Part shown: positions 22,932-30,978 of the stretch, piece after piece
Position numbering within the stretch: the first letter of the stretch is position 1
Layout of the letters: each line of letters opens with the position of its first letter
Notes under the pieces: generated by a model
Told to the model about the DNA's origin: nothing
The model's database searches: none
What the model saw: the letters and a program-made list of their open reading frames with translations, nothing else
Source of the DNA: Occultella glacieicola
GTDB taxonomy: Bacteria; Actinomycetota; Actinomycetes; Actinomycetales; Beutenbergiaceae
Length of the DNA stretch: 64,000 bases
Assembly: GCF_004353825.1 (NCBI RefSeq)
Contig: NZ_SMNA01000014.1
Coordinates: 1 to 64,000, forward strand
Direction: 5' to 3'
Program-made: the position numbers and the translations under genes

Positions 22932-24641
22932 ATGACCTCCGAGCCCGCCGCCGCGGCCGAGTCCCCCGTCATCGTCATCGTCACCACCGCCGACCGGCAG
23001 CCCGTCCTCGACTCGGAGTTCTCCAGCCGATACGCCCGGGACTACGACGTGCACACGGTCGTCGAGGGGCCTGCGGCGAAGGCCGTGCTCGTGGACCTGG
23101 TCACCGGTGGCCGGGACGTGGCGCTGGTAGCCGTCGACTTGGACGTCGCCGGGGACGCCCAGGTCCTGATGGACGCGCTCCGGCTCAAGACACCGCGCAG
23201 CCGCCGGATCATCCTGGCCGCGCCGAGCGCATTCTTCACCGGGCTGCAGACCTTGCGGACGGCACTGGCCCAGGGGCGCATCGACAGCTACCTGATGATC
23301 CCGCAGGGCCCGCGCGACGAGGAGTTCCACGGCGCCGTCTCCGACTTCCTCTCGGACTGGGCCTGGTCCTCCCGGGCACCCGAGGTCACCCAGGTCTCGA
23401 TCGTCGAGGACGGCACCCAGGCGGAGGTTCCCGGAATCCGCGACTTCCTCGACCGGATGGGCCTGGCCTACGCCCGGTTCGCCCCGGACAGCGAGACCGG
23501 TCGCCGGCTGCGCGCGGCCGTCGGCGAGGACGCCCCGTTGCCGATCCTCGAGAGCCTGGGCCGCCCACCGCTGGCCGGCGCGACCCAGCGGTCGGTGGCC
23601 AGCGCGTTCTACGGCACCCCGGACGACCTCGGCCCCGATCACCTCGCCGACCTGCTGATCGTCGGAGCCGGCCCGGCCGGTCTCGCGGCCGCCGTGTACG
23701 GCGCGTCCGAGGCGTTGAACACCGTGGTGCTGGAGGCGGACGCCGTCGGCGGGCAGGCCGGCACCAGCTCGATGATCCGCAACTACCTCGGCTTCCCCCG
23801 AGGGGTCTCCGGGATGCGGCTGGCCCTGCGGGCCCGGATCCAGGCGACCCGGTTCGGAGCGCGGATCTTCACCGGCCGCGACGCCACCGGTCTGCGACCG
23901 GGGTCGGCACCGGGTGAACCGCACGTGGTGTTCCACGAGGACGGTGAGCTGCGGGCCCGGGCGGTCCTGCTCGCCTGCGGGGTCAGCTACCGCCGCCTCG
24001 GTGTGCCCGGCGTGGAGGAACTGATCGGCCGGGGCGTCTACTACGGGGCCGCAGCGAGCGTGGCCCGGGACATGGCGGGCAAGGACGTGTTCGTGGTGGG
24101 CGGCGGCAACTCCGCCGGACAGGCCGCGCTGCACCTGGCCCGGTTCGCGCGCAGTGTCACCATCGTGGTGCGCCGGGACGGGCTCGCCACCACCATGTCC
24201 GCCTACCTGATCAAGGAGATCGGGACCCACCGCCGGATCACGGTGCGCACCGGGGCCCGCGTGGTCGGGGGTGGCGGGCAGGGCTACCTCGAGTGGCTGG
24301 AGCTCGCCGACGCCACGGGCCCGTTCGAGGTGGCCGGCACCGACGACACGGGGCGCGAGCGGGTGCCCGCGGACGGCCTGTTCCTGCTGCTCGGCGCGGA
24401 TCCCGGTTGCGGCTGGCTGCCCGGTGCGGTCGCCCGGGACGCGCGGGGCTTCGTGCTCACCGGCCGCGACGTGCCGGCCGAGCACTGGGTCGACGGCCGG
24501 CCGCCGGCGCCGTTGGAGACCACGGTCCCGGGCGTGTTCGCCGCCGGTGACGTGCGCGACGGTTCGATGAAGCGGGTCGCCGCCGCGAGCGGCGAGGGCG
24601 CCTCCGCGGTGGCTCAGGTGCACGCCTACCTGACCCCCTGA
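22932..24641 (+). CDS. Receiver-like domain fused to thioredoxin-reductase-like flavoprotein, no CxxC
   Basis: A 569-aa fusion. Residues ~10-135 look like a response-regulator receiver fold (VIVIVTTADRQPVL..., ALVAVDLDV), and ~150-220 like a thioredoxin-like linker segment. From ~240 it is a two-Rossmann flavoprotein: FAD site LLIVGAGPAGLAAAVYG (GAGPAG at 245-250), SSMIRNYLGFP, NADPH site VFVVGGGNSAGQAALHLARFA (GGGNSAG from residue 390) and FAD-closing VPGVFAAGDVRDGSMKRVAAASGEG. In bacterial thioredoxin reductase the active-site CATC lies just before the NADPH glycine loop. Here that place (residues ~371-378) reads YYGAAAS, with no cysteine, so it cannot reduce thioredoxin in the usual way. 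It is probably a regulatory or ferredoxin/flavodoxin-type oxidoreductase. Predicted leaderless. Confidence 0.85.
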   Translation: MTSEPAAAAESPVIVIVTTADRQPVLDSEFSSRYARDYDVHTVVEGPAAKAVLVDLVTGGRDVALVAVDLDVAGDAQVLMDALRLKTPRSRRIILAAPSAFFTGLQTLRTALAQGRIDSYLMIPQGPRDEEFHGAVSDFLSDWAWSSRAPEVTQVSIVEDGTQAEVPGIRDFLDRMGLAYARFAPDSETGRRLRAAVGEDAPLPILESLGRPPLAGATQRSVASAFYGTPDDLGPDHLADLLIVGAGPAGLAAAVYGASEALNTVVLEADAVGGQAGTSSMIRNYLGFPRGVSGMRLALRARIQATRFGARIFTGRDATGLRPGSAPGEPHVVFHEDGELRARAVLLACGVSYRRLGVPGVEELIGRGVYYGAAASVARDMAGKDVFVVGGGNSAGQAALHLARFARSVTIVVRRDGLATTMSAYLIKEIGTHRRITVRTGARVVGGGGQGYLEWLELADATGPFEVAGTDDTGRERVPADGLFLLLGADPGCGWLPGAVARDARGFVLTGRDVPAEHWVDGRPPAPLETTVPGVFAAGDVRDGSMKRVAAASGEGASAVAQVHAYLTP

Positions 24642-24652
24642 GCCGCGCTCCC

Positions 24653-24680
24653 GGCCGGGTGTGAGGCGGGCCACACCGGC
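24653..24680 (+). terminator. Possible terminator hairpin after the flavoprotein gene
   Basis: GGTGTG (24658-24663) pairs with CACACC (24672-24677) around an 8-nt loop, extended with one bulge by flanking CCG/CGG. It lies 16 bp after the stop codon. There is no T-run, so support is modest. Confidence 0.3.
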
Positions 24681-24866
24681 GGTCGTCGCGTGGGTATGCA
24701 CGAAGAGGCCGTTTTCCCGTACCATCGGCGGTAGCGCAGGTCCCCAAAGCGCGTCGGCCCGACCGTCGATCATGACGTCGGCTCTGAAGTCCGTCGCCGC
24801 ATCCGGGACGCCACGCCTCACGAGGATCGGACCCGTCGTCCGGTGCTCGTCCATTCCAGGAGGAAT

Positions 24867-27014
24867 ATGCCGTCGAACGGCCGTCGCCGTACCTCGGGTC
24901 GCAATGGGACCCGTTCTGCCCGCCAGAACGACCCCGCGCCCCTGCTTCCGATCCTCGCGCGCCGGGTGCGCGAGGTGGAGGCGAAGTCCGCCAACGGCAA
25001 GGTGGGGCCCACGAACCGCACCAAGTTCCAGGTCATCGCGCTCCTGGTCCGCTCCGAGCGGGCCAGGATCAAGGCGGACGAGTCGCTGTCCGGCGGCACC
25101 CGCACCGAGCTGATGAAGCGCCTCGACGGCGTCGCCACGATCCTCGCGCGCACCGCCGCCCAGGACACGTCCCTGCTGTCCCTGCTCGAACCGAACGGGA
25201 CGCCGTCGGCCGCCACCCAGCGGATGCGCCTGGACTGGCTGATCGAGTCCGGTGCCGAACTCAGCGACGAGGAACGCCAGATCAAGGCCCCGGTGCAGCG
25301 CCGTGAGGAGGTCGTCCCCGAGCAGCTCGCCGCGAAGCAGGTGGTGCCCGTGGCCGTGCGGGCCCGGGTCCGGGCGAACCCGTTCCTCGAACCGGACCTG
25401 TCCATCTCCGCCGACTCCGAGCCGGTGGGCTACCTGTCCGGCTGGGACCTGATCGACCCGCTCTACCGCGCCTTCGAGCAGGGCGCCGGTGGTGGCGCCG
25501 CGACCATGACCCTGCCCCCGGTCCCGAAGATCGACCGGTTCTCCCCGCCCGGGCTCGAACTGATGCCCCACCAGATCCAGCTCCTGGAGAGCGTGCGACG
25601 CGGCCATCGCTCGTTCCTGCTCGCCGACGAGCCGGGCCTCGGCAAGACCGCCCAGGCGGTCATCGCGGCCTCGGTCGCGGACGCCTTCCCGATGCTGGCC
25701 GTGGTGCCGAACGTGGTGAAGATCAACTGGTCCCGCGAGGTGCAGCGGTGGACCCCGCAGCGCCGGGTGACCGTGATCCACGGCGACGGCCGGGACATGG
25801 ACGCGTTCGCCGACGTGTTCGTCGTGAACTACGCGATCCTGGACCGGCACCTGTCCTGGTTGTCCACCCTCGGCTTCCGTTCGATGGTCGTGGACGAGGC
25901 GCACTTCATCAAGAACCTCGCCTCACAGCGCTCCCAGCACGTCCTGTCCCTTGCCAAGCGGATCCGCGAACGCGAACCGAGCCACAGCCCGCTGCTGATG
26001 GCCCTGACCGGCACGCCACTGATCAACGACGTCGAAGACTTCAACGCCATCTGGCAGTTCCTCGGCTGGACCGACGGCCAGCAGCCCTCGCCGCGGCTCA
26101 CCCGACGGCTGGAGGCGACCGGCTTGACCCCCGCGGACCGCGGCTTCTACCCGCAGGCGCGAGCCGCCGTCATCGACCTGGGCATCGTGCGTCGGACGAA
26201 GTTCGCCGTGGCCAAGGACCTGCCCGCCAAGCGGGTCGCGGACCTGCCGGTGGAGCTCGACGGCGACATCGGCCGCTCGATCCGCGCCGCCGAGCACGAG
26301 CTCGGCCAGCGGCTCGTGAACCGGTACCTACGCATGCTCGAGGCCCGCGAGGGGGGCATCCCCAACCACCACGAGCCGGACCTCGACCTCATGCGCCGGG
26401 TCGCGCAGGCCGAGCTCGACTCGACCGCCCCGACCGCCGACGGCGACAACGTCTTCACGATGGTCCGCCGCATCGGTCAGGCCAAGGCGACCCTCGCCGC
26501 GGACTACGCCGCCCAGCTCGTGCACTCGGTGGGCAAGGTGGTCTTCTTCGCCAAGCACATCGACGTGATGGACACCGCGGAGCGGATGCTCGCCGACGCG
26601 GGCCTGCGGACGGTCTCGATCCGCGGTGACCAGACCACGGCGCAGCGTCAGGCCGCGATCGACGCGTTCCAGAAGGACGAGGAGGTGTCCGTGGCTGTGT
26701 GTTCCCTGCTCGCGGCGGGCGTCGGCCTGAACCTGCACGCGTCCTCCAACGTGGTCCTCGCGGAACTGTCCTGGACGGCCGCCGAGCAGGACCAGGCCAT
26801 CGACCGGGTGCACCGGATCGGTCAGGAGGAGCCGGTCACCGCGTGGCGGATCCTCGCCGCGCACACGATCGACACCAAGATCGCCGAGCTCATCGACGCG
26901 AAGCAGTCCCTGGCCGCTCGCGCCCTGGACGGCAGCGACGAGGAGATCGTCAGCAGCGACTCGGTGCAGCTCGACGCCCTCGTGCACCTGATGCTGCAGG
27001 CCCTCGAGGGCTGA
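24867..27014 (+). CDS. SNF2-family DEAD/DEAH-box ATPase/helicase (SMARCAL1/HepA-like)
   Basis: A 715-aa SNF2 ATPase that translocates on DNA. The N-terminal ~225 residues are family-poor and basic. Then come motif I LADEPGLGKT (252-261), motif II VDEAHF (DEAH at 343-346), motif III LTGTPLIND, and the helicase-C domain with SIRGDQTTAQRQAAIDAF, VCSLLAAGVGLNLHASSNVVLAELSW and motif VI QAIDRVHRIGQEEPVTAWRIL. Such proteins remodel stalled forks or protein-DNA complexes. No endonuclease or SWIM zinc finger is fused. The ATG at 24867 is chosen over one 24 nt upstream because CCAGGAGGAA lies 4 nt before it. The 225 bp upstream holds a possible -10 box TACCAT (24720-24725) and otherwise nothing recognised. 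No defence-system partner genes are adjacent. Confidence 0.9.
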   Translation: MPSNGRRRTSGRNGTRSARQNDPAPLLPILARRVREVEAKSANGKVGPTNRTKFQVIALLVRSERARIKADESLSGGTRTELMKRLDGVATILARTAAQDTSLLSLLEPNGTPSAATQRMRLDWLIESGAELSDEERQIKAPVQRREEVVPEQLAAKQVVPVAVRARVRANPFLEPDLSISADSEPVGYLSGWDLIDPLYRAFEQGAGGGAATMTLPPVPKIDRFSPPGLELMPHQIQLLESVRRGHRSFLLADEPGLGKTAQAVIAASVADAFPMLAVVPNVVKINWSREVQRWTPQRRVTVIHGDGRDMDAFADVFVVNYAILDRHLSWLSTLGFRSMVVDEAHFIKNLASQRSQHVLSLAKRIREREPSHSPLLMALTGTPLINDVEDFNAIWQFLGWTDGQQPSPRLTRRLEATGLTPADRGFYPQARAAVIDLGIVRRTKFAVAKDLPAKRVADLPVELDGDIGRSIRAAEHELGQRLVNRYLRMLEAREGGIPNHHEPDLDLMRRVAQAELDSTAPTADGDNVFTMVRRIGQAKATLAADYAAQLVHSVGKVVFFAKHIDVMDTAERMLADAGLRTVSIRGDQTTAQRQAAIDAFQKDEEVSVAVCSLLAAGVGLNLHASSNVVLAELSWTAAEQDQAIDRVHRIGQEEPVTAWRILAAHTIDTKIAELIDAKQSLAARALDGSDEEIVSSDSVQLDALVHLMLQALEG

Positions 27015-27080
27015 GCGGGCTCGAGCAGAGCCGGGCAGACCTGCCCATCGGTCCTGGCGGCTGCGCGCCACGCCGGAGCG

Positions 27081-27086
27081 TACCCT
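27081..27086 (+). promoter_or_regulatory. -10 box for leaderless molybdo-oxidoreductase transcript
   Basis: TACCCT ends exactly 7 nt before the ATG at 27094. No Shine-Dalgarno and no clear -35 are visible. Confidence 0.45.
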
Positions 27087-27093
27087 CGGGTGC

Positions 27094-28689
27094 ATGGGCG
27101 TCACCACGATCTCGCCGACTGCCCCCGCCACCGCCCGCCGGAGCGCGGGGGTCGCGGGCGTGCTGGCGGCGGCGCTCACCCTGACCGTCGGCCACCTGGT
27201 CGCCGCGATCGTCGATCCGGACGCCTCGCCGTTCATCGCCCTCGGGGGCGCCGTCGTGGACGCCACCCCGGCCTGGCTCAAGGACTTCGCGGCCTCCACC
27301 TTCGGCACCGCGGACAAGACCGTGCTGTTCGTCTGCATGGCCGCGGTCGTCCTCGGGCTCGCCTACGGCGTCGGTAGGCTCGCGCTCACCCGCCCGACGG
27401 CGGCCGCGGTCTGCGTGGTCGTCCTCGCCGGGATCTGCGGTGTGGCCGCCATGGGCCGGGCCGGCACCGGGATGCTCGCCTGGCTGCCGTCGCTGGTCGG
27501 TGCCGGGGCCGGGGTGATCGCGCTGCGCGCGATGGTCGAGACGCTGCGAACGCCCGCGGCCCTGCCCGACGCCGACGAGGACTCGACCGGTGCCGCACCG
27601 GCGCAGCACGGGTACGCCACGCCGGACCGGCGCGAGTTCATGCGTTCGGCCACCATCGTCGGCGTCGTCGCGGCGGCCTCGGCGATCGCCGGGGCCATCA
27701 TCGGCGCCGCGCGGTCGACCGCCCAGATGGCCCGGGACCTGCTCGACCTGCCCGCCCCGGCGACGCCGGCCCCGCCGCTGCCGGAGGGGGTGCAGTCGGC
27801 CACGGCGGGTGTCGGCCCGTTCGTCACCCCGAACGAGGACTTCTACCGGATCGACACCGCCCTGATCGTCCCCGACGTCGACCCCGCGACCTGGACGCTC
27901 CGGGTGCACGGACTCGTCGAGAACGAGATCGAGCTGAACCTGGACGACATCCTCGCCCGGGACCTCGTCGAGACCCGGGTGACCCTCACCTGCGTGTCCA
28001 ACCCGGTGGGCGGTGACCTGGTCGGCAACGCGCTCTGGCTCGGGCTGCCGATCCGGGAGGTCCTCGCCGAGGCGGTCCCGACCGCGGACGCGGACATGGT
28101 CCTGTCCCGCAGCGTCGACGGCTTCACCGCATCCACCCCCATCGAGGCGCTCACCGACGACCGGGACGCGATCTTCGCGGTCGCGATGAACGGCGAGCCG
28201 CTGCCCGTCGAGCACGGGTTCCCGGTCCGGATGGTGGTGCCGGGCCTGTACGGCTACGTCTCGGCGACGAAGTGGGTCGTCGACCTCGAGGTCACCCGGT
28301 TCGCCGACGCGAGCGCCTACTGGACCGAGCGCGGCTGGTCCGAGCGAGGACCGATCAAGACCGCGTCCCGGATCGAGGTCCCCCGGGCGAGCGCCCACGT
28401 GCCCGCCGGGGAGGTCGCCGTCGGCGGCACCGCGTGGGCGCAGCACCGGGGCATCACCAAGGTCGAGGTGCAGGTCGACGACGGACCGTGGGAGGAGGCC
28501 ACCCTCGCCGACGAGGCGACCGTGGACACCTGGCGACAGTGGTCGTGGACCTGGGGCGACGCCGAGCCGGGCCAGCACACCCTCCGGTGCCGCGCCTCGG
28601 ACCCCGACGGTGTGCAGACCGCCACGGTCGCTCCCGTGGTGCCGGACGGGGCGAGCGGCTGGCACACGATCTACGTGTACGTGGACTGA
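27094..28689 (+). CDS. Membrane-anchored sulfite-oxidase-family molybdopterin oxidoreductase
   Basis: A 531-aa protein. The N-terminal ~155 residues hold four hydrophobic helices. A further helix follows a RREFMRSATIVGVVAAASAIAGAIIGAA stretch (residues ~180-207), a Tat-like signal that would place the catalytic part outside. Residues ~245-420 are the Mo-cofactor domain with the ligand Cys300 in VTLTCVSNPVGGDLVGNALWLGLPI and GYVSATKWVVDLEV, and ~440-531 form the immunoglobulin-like dimerisation domain of sulfite oxidases. No heme domain is fused, so electrons must leave via another carrier. The physiological substrate is unknown. It is a stand-alone gene, predicted leaderless. Confidence 0.88.
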   Translation: MGVTTISPTAPATARRSAGVAGVLAAALTLTVGHLVAAIVDPDASPFIALGGAVVDATPAWLKDFAASTFGTADKTVLFVCMAAVVLGLAYGVGRLALTRPTAAAVCVVVLAGICGVAAMGRAGTGMLAWLPSLVGAGAGVIALRAMVETLRTPAALPDADEDSTGAAPAQHGYATPDRREFMRSATIVGVVAAASAIAGAIIGAARSTAQMARDLLDLPAPATPAPPLPEGVQSATAGVGPFVTPNEDFYRIDTALIVPDVDPATWTLRVHGLVENEIELNLDDILARDLVETRVTLTCVSNPVGGDLVGNALWLGLPIREVLAEAVPTADADMVLSRSVDGFTASTPIEALTDDRDAIFAVAMNGEPLPVEHGFPVRMVVPGLYGYVSATKWVVDLEVTRFADASAYWTERGWSERGPIKTASRIEVPRASAHVPAGEVAVGGTAWAQHRGITKVEVQVDDGPWEEATLADEATVDTWRQWSWTWGDAEPGQHTLRCRASDPDGVQTATVAPVVPDGASGWHTIYVYVD

Positions 28690-28740
28690 GCACGGCCGCC
28701 CGTCACGCGCGGACGGAGCCGAGATGGCACTCTTGGGCTT

Positions 28741-30978
28741 ATGCAACAGACCTGGCCCGGCCACCCCTACCCGCTGGGCGCCACCTACGACGGCACCGGA
28801 ACGAACTTCGCGCTGTACTCCTCCGTCGCGGAGCGCGTCGAACTGTGCCTGATCGACGACGACGGCATCGAGACCCGGTGTGAGGTCACCGAGGTCGACG
28901 CGTTCGTGTGGCACGTCTACCTGCCCACGGTCCAGCCCGGTCAGCGGTACGGCTACCGGGTGCACGGCCCCTACGACCCCGACCGGGGGCACCGGTGCAA
29001 CCCGTTCAAGCTGCTGTTGGACCCGTACGCCAAGGCCATCGACGGTCAGATCGACGGGGACGAGGCCCTCTTCGCGTACCGGTTCGAGGACGCCGACTTC
29101 CAGACGATCGTCAACGACGACGACTCCCTGCCGCACACGATGACGTCGGTGGTGACGAACCCGTTCTTCGACTGGGGCCACGACCGGCCACCGGACCGGG
29201 AGTACCACGACTCGGTCATCTACGAGGCCCACGTCAAGGGCATGACGATGCTGCACCCGGACGTGCCCGAGGAGATCCGCGGCACCTACGCCGGGCTCGC
29301 GCACCCGTCGGTGATCGGCCACCTGGTCGACCTCGGGGTGACCGCGATCGAACTCATGCCCGTGCACCAGTTCGTCCAGGACCCGCCCCTGGTGGAGCAG
29401 GGTCTGAGCAACTACTGGGGCTACAACACGATCGGGTACTTCGCCCCCCACAACGGCTACTCCGCGTTCGGCACCCGTGGCGAGCAGGTGCTCGAGTTCA
29501 AGAGCCTGGTCAAGGCCATGCACGCGGCCGGCATCGAGGTCATCCTCGACGTGGTCTACAACCACACCGCGGAGGGCAACCACCTCGGCCCGACGCTGTC
29601 CTTCCGCGGCATCGACAACGCCTCCTACTACCGTCTCGTCGACGAGGACAAGCGGCACTACTTCGACACCACCGGCACCGGCAACTCGCTGTTGATGCGG
29701 TCCCCGCACGTGCTGCAGATGATCATGGACTCGCTGCGGTACTGGATCACCGAGATGCACGTCGACGGGTTCCGGTTCGATCTGGCGGCGACCCTGGCCC
29801 GACAGTTCCACGAGGTCGACCGGCTGTCCTCGTTCTTCGACATCATCCAGCAGGACCCGGTGATCTCCCAGGTCAAGCTCATCGCCGAGCCGTGGGACCT
29901 CGGCACCGGCGGATACCAGGTGGGCGGGTTCCCGCCACTGTGGACGGAGTGGAACGGCAAGTACCGGGACACGGTCCGCGACTTCTGGCGCGGCGAGCCG
30001 TCCACGCTCGGTGAGTTCGCGAGCCGGATCACCGGATCCTCGGACCTGTACGAGCAGACCGGGCGCACGCCGATCGCGTCGATCAACTTCGTCACCGCAC
30101 ATGACGGCTTCACATTGGCGGACCTGGTCTCCTACAACGAGAAGCACAACGAGGCCAACGGCGAGGACGGTCAGGACGGCGAGAACCACAACCGCTCCTG
30201 GAACTGCGGCGTCGAGGGCCCCACCGACGACCCCGAGATCAGGGCACTCCGGGCCCGGCAGCAGCGCAACTTCCTGACCACCCTGCTGCTGTCCCAGGGC
30301 GTGCCGATGATCGCCCACGGCGACGAGCTGGGCCGAACCCAGCAGGGCAACAACAACACCTACGCCCAGGACAACGAACTGAGTTGGGTGCACTGGGACA
30401 CCGACGCCGAACAGAACGCGCTGCTCGCGTTCACCCAGTTCCTGATCAGGTTCCGTGCGGACCATCCCGTGATCCGCCGTCGCCGGTTCTTCAACGGCTC
30501 CACCTCGCCGGCGAACGGCCTCCCGGAACTGCCCGACCTGGTCTGGTTCGAGCCGAACGGTGCCGTGATGGGCCAGGACGCGTGGAACACCGCGTTCGCG
30601 CGCTCCGTCGCGGTGTTCGTCAACGGTGAAGCCATCGACGAGCCGGACGCACGCGGCCGCCGGATCACCGACGACTCGCTCTACCTCCTCGTGAACGCCG
30701 ACGCCGACGACATCGACTTCACCCTGCCGGACGCCGACTTCGGAGCCACCTGGAGCCCGGCGCTGACCACGGATGCCGACCAGGACCTCGGGTCCTCCTT
30801 CGAGGCCGGCAGCCAGGTCCCGGTCACCGCCCGCAGCATCGTCGTCCTGGCCCGCGGCCTGAGCGACTCCGGTGACGACACCGCTGTCTCGGCCCCGTCG
30901 CCGGTGGCCGCCGAGGCGACTGTGCCCACCCCGACCACGACCACGACGAGACGCCCGCCCGGAGGACGCCAGCAGTGA
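28741..30978 (+). CDS. glgX: Glycogen debranching enzyme GlgX
   Basis: A 745-aa GH13_11 enzyme hydrolysing alpha-1,6 branches of phosphorylase-trimmed glycogen. An N-terminal CBM48 (YPLGATYDGTGTNFALYSSVAERVELCLID) precedes the TIM barrel. Signature strands: VILDVVYNHTAEGNH, HVDGFRFDLA with nucleophile Asp347, LIAEPWD with acid Glu383, and FVTAHDGFTLADLVSYNEKHNEANGE. The C-terminal ~40 residues are a Thr/Pro/Ala-rich tail. Its stop overlaps the GTG of treY, so debranching and trehalose synthesis are coupled: GlgX supplies linear maltooligosaccharides to TreY. A CACTCT hexamer 7 nt before the ATG is a weak candidate -10 for a leaderless start. Confidence 0.95.
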   Translation: MQQTWPGHPYPLGATYDGTGTNFALYSSVAERVELCLIDDDGIETRCEVTEVDAFVWHVYLPTVQPGQRYGYRVHGPYDPDRGHRCNPFKLLLDPYAKAIDGQIDGDEALFAYRFEDADFQTIVNDDDSLPHTMTSVVTNPFFDWGHDRPPDREYHDSVIYEAHVKGMTMLHPDVPEEIRGTYAGLAHPSVIGHLVDLGVTAIELMPVHQFVQDPPLVEQGLSNYWGYNTIGYFAPHNGYSAFGTRGEQVLEFKSLVKAMHAAGIEVILDVVYNHTAEGNHLGPTLSFRGIDNASYYRLVDEDKRHYFDTTGTGNSLLMRSPHVLQMIMDSLRYWITEMHVDGFRFDLAATLARQFHEVDRLSSFFDIIQQDPVISQVKLIAEPWDLGTGGYQVGGFPPLWTEWNGKYRDTVRDFWRGEPSTLGEFASRITGSSDLYEQTGRTPIASINFVTAHDGFTLADLVSYNEKHNEANGEDGQDGENHNRSWNCGVEGPTDDPEIRALRARQQRNFLTTLLLSQGVPMIAHGDELGRTQQGNNNTYAQDNELSWVHWDTDAEQNALLAFTQFLIRFRADHPVIRRRRFFNGSTSPANGLPELPDLVWFEPNGAVMGQDAWNTAFARSVAVFVNGEAIDEPDARGRRITDDSLYLLVNADADDIDFTLPDADFGATWSPALTTDADQDLGSSFEAGSQVPVTARSIVVLARGLSDSGDDTAVSAPSPVAAEATVPTPTTTTTRRPPGGRQQ

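Noticed and set aside
24642-24866. Small RNA or riboswitch upstream of the SNF2 gene
   Set aside because: Apart from a weak hairpin after the preceding gene and a possible -10 box, no known riboswitch core or convincing structure was recognised.
22926-30465. Long antisense open frames opposite the flavoprotein, helicase, molybdoenzyme and glgX genes (992 and 1171 codons)
   Set aside because: Shadow frames of strongly supported genes, with low-complexity composition and no family motifs.
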